From: an uncultured Prevotellaceae bacterium
Lineage (GTDB): Bacteria > Bacteroidota > Bacteroidia > Bacteroidales > Bacteroidaceae
Reading direction: 5' to 3'
DNA: 64,000 bases
Assembly (NCBI GenBank): GCA_900316265.1
Contig: ONCH01000018.1
Coordinates: forward strand, 26,807-90,806
Positions within the stretch are counted from its first letter, which is position 1. Each line of letters starts with the position of its first letter. The position numbers and the translations under genes were made by a program. The notes beneath the pieces are model-generated. The model made no database searches, was not told where the DNA came from, and saw only the letters and a list, made by a program, of their open reading frames with translations. Positions 59,879 through 64,000 of this stretch are shown one piece after another.

Positions 59879-60940
59879 ATGGAAGGTGCATTTTTCCTGT
59901 TTGTAATTCTGGCCGCCGTTGGCAGCCTGGCAAGTGAGTATGAGAATGTTATGAAACAAGATCAGATTGTAATTTATCAGACGGAGGATGGGCAGACGCA
60001 AATTGACGTCCGCTTGGAGAACGAGACAGTATGGCTGACTCAGGCTCAGATGGTGACGTTGTTTAAGTCTTCTAGAACTAATATTCTTGAGCACATTCAG
60101 CACATCTATGAGGATGATGAATTAGATGAGAGTTCAACATGTCGGAAATTCCGACAAGTTCAAAAAGAGGGTAATCGTATGGTCAATCGTACGAAGACGA
60201 TGTACAACTTGGACATGATTATTTCTGTTGGATATCGTGTTAATACAAAGCGTGGTATTAAGTTCCGTCAATGGGCCAACAAAATTCTGAAACAATACCT
60301 CATAAAGGGCTATGTCATCAACGATCGTATTCGCAAGGAGCAGATTGGCGAACTGCGCCAGATGGTTCAAGTGATAGGGCGAACGTTGCAGCATCAGGAG
60401 TTGTCTGATACAGTTGAAACTCAGGACCTGCTGAATGTGGTGGTAGATTATACTTACGCCCTTGACACGCTTGACAACTACGACTACGAACGTCTGACCA
60501 TCGACAAAACAACAAGGCAGGAGAAGTTCCATGCTACCTACGACAATGCGATGGAAGAGATTACTCGTCTGCGCGATAAGTTTGGTGGTTCTGCGCTGTT
60601 TGGCAATGAGAAGGACGAATCGTTTAAGAGCAGCATCGGTCAGATTTATCAGACGTTTGGCGGCGAGGAACTCTATCCCAGTGTGGAGGAAAAAGCCGCT
60701 ATGCTGCTGTATCTAGTGACGAAGAACCACTCGTTTAGCGATGGCAACAAGCGTATTGCCGCCACGCTGTTTCTTTGGTTCCTGAATAACAACGGCATTC
60801 TGTATCGTGAGGATGGCTCAAAACGATTGGCAGACAACACCCTTGTGGCTCTAACGCTGATGATTGCAGAGAGCAAGACAGAGGAGAAGGACGTGATGGT
60901 GAAGGTGGTGGTGAATCTGATAAACCAGCGGAACGAGTAA
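59879..60940 (+). CDS. RhuM-Fic/Doc fusion protein with N-terminal hydrophobic segment
   Basis: 353 residues. RhuM-type domain (about 25-180: IVIYQTEDGQTQIDVRLENETVWLTQAQM, then NRMVNRTKTMYNLDMIISVGYRVNTKRGIKFRQWANKILKQYLIKGYVI). The C-terminal Fic/Doc domain (about 205-345) has motif HSFSDGNKR at 284-292; Lys in place of Gly is the Doc-type variant, associated with kinase-like activity in Doc. Residues 1-24 (MEGAFFLFVILAAVGSLASE) form an unusual hydrophobic helix; a start at 59951 (MKQDQIVIYQ) would remove it. Target unknown; family annotated as virulence protein RhuM/Fic/DOC. Confidence 0.85.
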   Translation: MEGAFFLFVILAAVGSLASEYENVMKQDQIVIYQTEDGQTQIDVRLENETVWLTQAQMVTLFKSSRTNILEHIQHIYEDDELDESSTCRKFRQVQKEGNRMVNRTKTMYNLDMIISVGYRVNTKRGIKFRQWANKILKQYLIKGYVINDRIRKEQIGELRQMVQVIGRTLQHQELSDTVETQDLLNVVVDYTYALDTLDNYDYERLTIDKTTRQEKFHATYDNAMEEITRLRDKFGGSALFGNEKDESFKSSIGQIYQTFGGEELYPSVEEKAAMLLYLVTKNHSFSDGNKRIAATLFLWFLNNNGILYREDGSKRLADNTLVALTLMIAESKTEEKDVMVKVVVNLINQRNE

Positions 60941-60969
60941 GTAATTTTCTTAAAAGAACTTAAAATATA

Positions 60970-61000
60970 GTAGGGTGTCCTGACTTTTGGGACACCCTAC
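60970..61000 (+). promoter_or_regulatory. Second dyad, upstream of the coiled-coil gene pair
   Basis: Arms GTAGGGTGTCC (60970-60980) and GGACACCCTAC (60990-61000), 11 bp perfect, loop TGACTTTTG. Differing arm bases against copy 1 are compensated on both sides, so pairing is conserved. TATTTTTG at 61004-61011 is a good -7 box directly behind it. Confidence 0.7.
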
Positions 61001-61086
61001 TGCTATTTTTGCAAACGGATTTGCGAAGGCAGGATGCTATGCCCTAGCAACAAGTAATGTATAACTAAAAAGAAAAGAGAAACACC

Positions 61087-61371
61087 ATGAAACGACAATG
61101 GAATGCTGAAGAAATGAAGGAAATGAAGGAGGCGGCGCGCGATGCGCGTCGTGCGCTCGAACGGGAACGCGAGCAAATGATGGAAAAGGCTGAGTTGATG
61201 GACGGATTCTTCCATGCTATAGATGCTGTGACGGAGGTGATTGCCGAGAACGAAAGGCTAAGGGAGGAGAACGAGACCTTGCGGCAGCAGACGCAGGAGG
61301 TGCACGTGCTGCAGGTGGCTGGCAACTACAACGATATTCACGACAACGAAACGGTGAGGTATGGCAGGTAA
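61087..61371 (+). CDS. Coiled-coil protein of unknown function
   Basis: 94 residues, almost wholly helical and charged (EEMKEMKEAARDARRALERE, then ENERLREENETLRQQTQEV), with a non-helical tail VLQVAGNYNDIHDNETVRYGR. The tail motif GxYxDIHDNxxV recurs at the N-terminus of the next protein. It overlaps that gene by 11 nt, so both are made together. I do not recognise a family. Confidence 0.7.
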   Translation: MKRQWNAEEMKEMKEAARDARRALEREREQMMEKAELMDGFFHAIDAVTEVIAENERLREENETLRQQTQEVHVLQVAGNYNDIHDNETVRYGR

Positions 61372-61825
61372 TAATATTTATGTGCAGGGGTCGTATATCG
61401 ATATCCATGATAATAAGGTGGTAAACCTCAGCGTGGATAAAGGTGAGGTGCATGTGGACCAGACGAACGACAGCATGCTGGGAACCAGCGACGACAACAC
61501 AGCAGCCACCGACGTGCGCATGGCGTTGGCTGTGCAGGGATTGTGGGACGAGGGCGTGCTAAAGAATTTGTATGATTACACGTGGGTGATGGAGGTGATG
61601 AACCAGACAGACGGCATGCCTTATTTCAACACGCCGGCATCGTTTATCGCCTATCTGAAGGCAGCGGACGTTGAGCGCCTGCCGTCGGAAGACAGCATCA
61701 ACAAGAAGCAAAACACCTTTACAGGCAGTTTTCCTGACTGGACATTCACTGATTGTGACGCTATGGAGGCTAAGCGAAGAATCAATGTCGGTAAGCGATT
61801 TTTGAATATTTTCAAGTCGGCATAG
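61361..61825 (+). CDS. Hypothetical protein with a GxYxDIHDN N-terminal strand
   Basis: 154 residues. The N-terminus NNIYVQGSYIDIHDNKVVNL then GEVHVDQTND looks like short stacked beta-strands. A C-terminal helical domain (about 55-154) contains LYDYTWVMEVMNQTDGMPYFN, FIAYLKAADVERLPS and SFPDWTFTDCDAMEAKRRINVGKRFL. Similar two-part small proteins occur in Bacteroidetes mobile regions, without known function. Confidence 0.7.
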   Translation: MAGNNIYVQGSYIDIHDNKVVNLSVDKGEVHVDQTNDSMLGTSDDNTAATDVRMALAVQGLWDEGVLKNLYDYTWVMEVMNQTDGMPYFNTPASFIAYLKAADVERLPSEDSINKKQNTFTGSFPDWTFTDCDAMEAKRRINVGKRFLNIFKSA

Positions 61826-61880
61826 GCTCACTTTTTCGGGAATTTATTCGGTATTTTGTTCCTGCGTTCGGGAATTTGTT

Positions 61881-61917
61881 CGTGACGTACTTTTTCGTAA
61901 AGTGCGTCACGTTTTTT
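61881..61917 (+). terminator. Terminator after the coiled-coil pair
   Basis: Arms CGTGACGTAC (61881-61890) and GTGCGTCACG (61902-61911), 10 bp with one wobble, then six T. Confidence 0.8.
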
Positions 61918-61922
61918 GTGCC

Positions 61923-61930
61923 TACCTTTG
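61923..61930 (+). promoter_or_regulatory. -7 box for the SH3-barrel gene
   Basis: TACCTTTG right behind the terminator. The transcript leader (about 90 nt) contains 17-mer copy 3 at 61940-61956, followed by CTCTGAGCCCGGGTCAGAG, which can form a small hairpin. Confidence 0.55.
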
Positions 61931-61939
61931 CCAGTGGAT

Positions 61940-61956
61940 TGCAACGCCACACTCTG
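61940..61956 (+). repeat. 17-bp dispersed repeat, copy 3
   Basis: TGCAACGCCACACTCTG with the same downstream GGTCAGAGAA as copy 2, both located in transcript leaders just after a TAnnTTTG box. Confidence 0.8.
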
Positions 61957-62027
61957 AGCCCGGGTCAGAGAAAAGTTGGCCGACTCTATCCACCAAAACA
62001 TTAAAGACAAAGAAAACAATTAAGTTT

Positions 62028-62447
62028 ATGGCACAAAAGAAAACAAAGAAGACGTACTCGATGCCTGAGAAGCAGCGGCTGCTGTGTCGCTGGACGTTCG
62101 AACTGGCAGCGTTCCTACAGGAGGAACACAACATGGATAAGAAGGCGGCGCTGGAGTTGGCGCACCTGAACCGTGAACTGATACTGCATCTGGGTAGTGG
62201 GCGCGTGTGGTTCATCTATATGAAGGAGGACGGCACACTGCGCGAGGCACAGGGCACGCTGTGTAACGGTATCTCGCAGAAGTTCGACGAATATGAGTAC
62301 AAGAACAACTTCTCTACTGATAGCCGTTGGCCTACCGAGACGTTCACCTACTGGGACTTGGAGAAAGAAGGCTTCCGCACATTCAAGGCCTCAAACCTTA
62401 TCAAGATTAAGGCGGCAACCATCGTGAACTGTATGCACAGGAGTTAA
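62028..62447 (+). CDS. SH3 beta-barrel fold-containing protein (DUF2693-like)
   Basis: 139 residues: MAQKKTKKTYSMPEKQRLLC, a helical part KAALELAHLNRELILHLGSG, then a strand-rich end with VWFIYMKEDGTLREAQGTLC and FTYWDLEKEGFRTFKASNLIKI. The KEDGTxREAxGTL and YWDLEKxxFRxF stretches are characteristic of the small SH3-fold proteins common on Bacteroidetes phages and conjugative elements. Role unknown. Its stop codon lies in the first unit of the 9-bp repeat array. Confidence 0.75.
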   Translation: MAQKKTKKTYSMPEKQRLLCRWTFELAAFLQEEHNMDKKAALELAHLNRELILHLGSGRVWFIYMKEDGTLREAQGTLCNGISQKFDEYEYKNNFSTDSRWPTETFTYWDLEKEGFRTFKASNLIKIKAATIVNCMHRS

Positions 62448-62574
62448 AGAAGTTAATGAAGTTAAAGAAGTTAATGAAGTTAATGAAGTTAAAGAAGTTA
62501 ATGAAGTTAAAGAAGTTAATGAAGTTAAAGAAGTTAATGAAGTTAAAGAAGTTAATGAAGTTAAAGAAGTTAAA
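62440..62574 (+). repeat. 9-bp tandem repeat, 15 units
   Basis: Unit GAAGTTAA(A/T), first unit GGAGTTAAA, then fourteen units without a gap. It begins in the last codons of the SH3 gene and ends 26 nt before the next small gene. A and T at the ninth base alternate, so higher-order 18-bp units also exist. An ATG-initiated frame of Lys/Leu codons (62456-62581) runs through it, probably by chance. Confidence 0.9.
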
Positions 62575-62600
62575 GTATTAAGCATTATGAATTAAGCATT

Positions 62601-62729
62601 ATGAATGATAACTATCCCTCTGGGGCAGCTTATGACCCCGACGCTCCGTACAATGCACCGTTGGACGAGGATGAGGAAGTAGCACTGCTACAAGCAATTT
62701 ACTATCCCAAAAAGAGACCACAGATTTAA
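62601..62729 (+). CDS. 42-residue conserved small protein
   Basis: Starts MNDNYPSGAAYDPDAPYNAP and ends LLQAIYYPKKRPQI. The YPxGAxxDPxAPYN motif recurs in small proteins of Bacteroidetes phages and mobile elements in my recollection. Acidic middle (LDEDEEVALL). It is between the repeat array and the next gene, 30 nt away. Function unknown. Confidence 0.65.
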   Translation: MNDNYPSGAAYDPDAPYNAPLDEDEEVALLQAIYYPKKRPQI

Positions 62730-62759
62730 CGAATTAAACAAAACGAATTGTAAATAATT

Positions 62760-62990
62760 ATGACAGTAAACAATAAGTATAAAATCGGCGATAAGGTGTA
62801 TTTCATCAATACTGAGAACAAGGCCATGTGCGACGAGGTGAAGGCCATCTACGTGTATGTCTATGAAGACTATATGTCTGTTGTCTATTCCCTCAAAGAG
62901 AGTTTGGAAACTGTGAAAGAAGAGGATGCTTTCCTCACAGAAAGCGACCTGAAGGACTACGTATTTAAAGACCTGATAGACTTTGTATGA
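62760..62990 (+). CDS. Hypothetical small acidic protein
   Basis: 76 residues: YKIGDKVYFINTENKAMCDEVKAIY suggests an SH3-like or KOW-like barrel at the N-terminus, followed by a helical end FLTESDLKDYVFKDLIDFV. Overlaps the HNH gene by 4 nt, so it is part of the same phage-like transcript. Family not recognised. Confidence 0.6.
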   Translation: MTVNNKYKIGDKVYFINTENKAMCDEVKAIYVYVYEDYMSVVYSLKESLETVKEEDAFLTESDLKDYVFKDLIDFV

Positions 62991-63417
62991 ACAGACTAGG
63001 AATACCGGAAAGTGAGCAGCCTGCGCTGCTCGCTTACCTGAAAAGAACGTACAGATATGAGGACGGCGGTGTTGTGAACCGACGGACGGGACGAAGGGTG
63101 CAAGGCAGTAAAATGCGTAATGGATATCTCGGATTTGGGATTCGTTTTAACGGTAACAAGTATTGCACTTTAACTCAACGCATTGTCTGGGCGCTGTGCA
63201 ACAACGAGCTACCCTCACAGACCGTTGACCACATCAACGGCGACCGACTAGACAACCGCATCGAGAACCGGAGCCCAACAAGGATACCGGAGTAACTGGT
63301 GTCGCTGTAAAAGAACATGGGTATCAATCAAAGATACAAGGTCGGAATTTTCACTTCCACAACCCTTACGAGGCGTTCTACTGGGCGATAGCATGTGGGA
63401 AGAGGTACAGGGCTTAA
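62987..63417 (+). pseudogene. HNH homing-type endonuclease, frameshifted
   Basis: The first frame, 62987-63295, encodes TYRYEDGGVVNRRTGRRVQG, the RIVWALCNNELPSQ helix and the HNH core VDHINGDRLDNRIEN, then goes out of frame and stops. The remaining part continues in another frame to 63417: NKDTGVTGVAVKEHG, QGRNFHFHNPYEAFYWAIACGKRYRA, an AP2-like DNA-binding end. About 15-20 residues usually found between (IENLRxVT...NSRNR) are missing near 63277, so an out-of-frame deletion is likely. Confidence 0.8.
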
Positions 63418-63418
63418 A

Positions 63419-63454
63419 GGAGTTAAAGAAGTTAATGAAGTTAATGAAGTTAAA
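63419..63454 (+). repeat. 9-bp tandem repeat, 4 units
   Basis: Same unit and same first-unit variant (GGAGTTAAA) as the array at 62440, starting 2 nt after the HNH-frame stop and ending 11 nt before the lysozyme gene. Confidence 0.9.
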
Positions 63455-63465
63455 GCATTGGGATT

Positions 63466-63813
63466 ATGTATATTACAGAATTAGCATTTCAGAAAATCAA
63501 GGAGTTTGAAGGCTGCCGTTTGCAGGCCTATCAGGACGCAGCAGGCGTCTGGACGATCGGCTACGGCCACACGTATAACGTTCGCGAGGGCGACAGGATT
63601 TCGCAGTGGTACGCTGACGACTTATTGAAGGAAGACATCGAGAATGTGGAGCGACAGCTCATGGCGCTGCACGACTCGGAGGTGCTGGACATGACGCAGG
63701 AACAGCTGGACGCCGTGGTGTCGTTCGTGTTTAACGGCTGGCAGGGCTCGTCAAACGCCGCCAATGGGAGTGTAACCGCTTTTTTGAATAACAAAGAATA
63801 TGAATTGTTTTGA
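63466..63813 (+). pseudogene. Phage-type lysozyme (GH24), internally deleted
   Basis: 115 codons starting MYITELAFQKIKEFEGCRLQ with the catalytic Glu in KEFEG and the conserved DAAGVWTIGYGHT. Normal homology runs to LDAVVSFVFN, near residue 90, and then stops. A lysozyme-like end AGLVKRRQWE is readable in a different frame at about 63740-63791, so roughly 45 residues between are missing and the frame is lost. The protein as read ends FLNNKEYELF. Probably inactive or an assembly error. Confidence 0.75.
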
Positions 63814-63817
63814 CATT

Positions 63818-64000
63818 ATGAAAGAGAAAATAGTAGATTATAAGAAGGATTTGGAGCAGAAGCTTCGCGAGGCTTTTGCGGACATGAAGAGGGAGGAACG
63901 TGTGGAGGTGCTCAACAACGTGCTGAACCACCTTCTGGCACTGGATTTCGTACAGCAGATGGAGTACCGATTGAGGATGGTGTTCTGGAAGTGTAACTAC
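63818..64000 (+). CDS. Hypothetical helical protein, runs off the window
   Basis: 61 codons seen, from MKEKIVDYKKDLEQKLREAF to the window end, with no stop yet. Entirely helical and amphipathic (MKREERVEVLNNVLNHLLAL, then DFVQQMEYRLRMVFWK). Starts 4 nt after the lysozyme stop. Not recognised. Confidence 0.6.
   Translation, partial: MKEKIVDYKKDLEQKLREAFADMKREERVEVLNNVLNHLLALDFVQQMEYRLRMVFWKCNY

Noticed and set aside
62440-62574. Possible CRISPR array
   Set aside because: The units are 9 bp with no spacers, and no cas genes are present.
62391-62585. A minus-strand frame of repeated Leu-Thr-Ser
   Set aside because: It is only the reverse reading of the 9-bp tandem repeat.
55580-64000. Intact prophage or integrative element
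   Set aside because: No integrase, terminase, capsid, relaxase or attachment-site pair was found; tRNA-Ser is far away. Only fragments and small cargo-type genes are present.

Overview
The window looks like a gut or rumen Prevotella-type member of Bacteroidales. The grounds are: -7 boxes of the Bacteroidetes form TAnnTTTG in front of many genes, AT-rich gene starts without clear Shine-Dalgarno sites, a SusC/SusD polysaccharide utilisation locus (PUL) made of lipoproteins, a type IX secretion plug-domain protein, and a complex I operon with a fused nuoCD and no nuoEFG. No organism name was given; this is inference from gene content.

Positions 1-36,200 are mostly core chromosome: rnz (cut by the window edge), a lipocalin-like lipoprotein, mazG, an MltF-like lytic transglycosylase, hisGDC followed by a type IX plug-domain gene, a membrane-spanning beta-propeller/AraC regulator, pyruvate kinase, an HU protein, a 29-residue basic protein resembling the bS22/mS38 family, RNase G, a GT2 glycosyltransferase, a sensorless hybrid histidine kinase, a membrane-anchored EEP hydrolase, fabD/alpha-amylase/alaX, tRNA-Ser(CGA), a thioesterase, yebC, pheT, and nuoA-B-CD-H-I-J-K-L-M-N. 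nuoH is broken by an apparent 20-nt out-of-frame deletion that removes a conserved loop.

Positions 36,344-55,445 form a divergent beta-mannan PUL. The minus-strand arm encodes a CE7 acetyl esterase, a GH26 mannanase lipoprotein, a GH130 mannosylglucose phosphorylase, a GPH sugar symporter and an AGE-family (mannobiose) epimerase. The plus-strand arm encodes SusC, SusD, two surface glycan-binding lipoproteins, a GH5, a GH26 homologue that has lost its catalytic acid/base, and a second GH5. The likely flow is surface deacetylation and cleavage, SusCD import, inner-membrane uptake of mannobiose, epimerisation to mannosylglucose, and phosphorolysis to mannose-1-phosphate and glucose. No dedicated PUL regulator is visible next to it.

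Positions 55,580-64,000 are accessory and scarred. They hold a GNAT/small-ORF toxin-antitoxin-like pair, a decayed second pair, a RelE/ParE-type module lying between two identical palindromes, fragments of a Bro-N gene and of a secreted-protein tail, a GC-rich cation-efflux gene followed by a chimeric ORF, a RhuM-Fic gene preceded and followed by near-identical dyads, a gene pair sharing a short motif, and a phage-like cluster (SH3-barrel protein, small conserved protein, frameshifted HNH nuclease, truncated lysozyme) separated by 9-bp tandem repeats. No CRISPR array, transposase, integrase or rRNA was seen.
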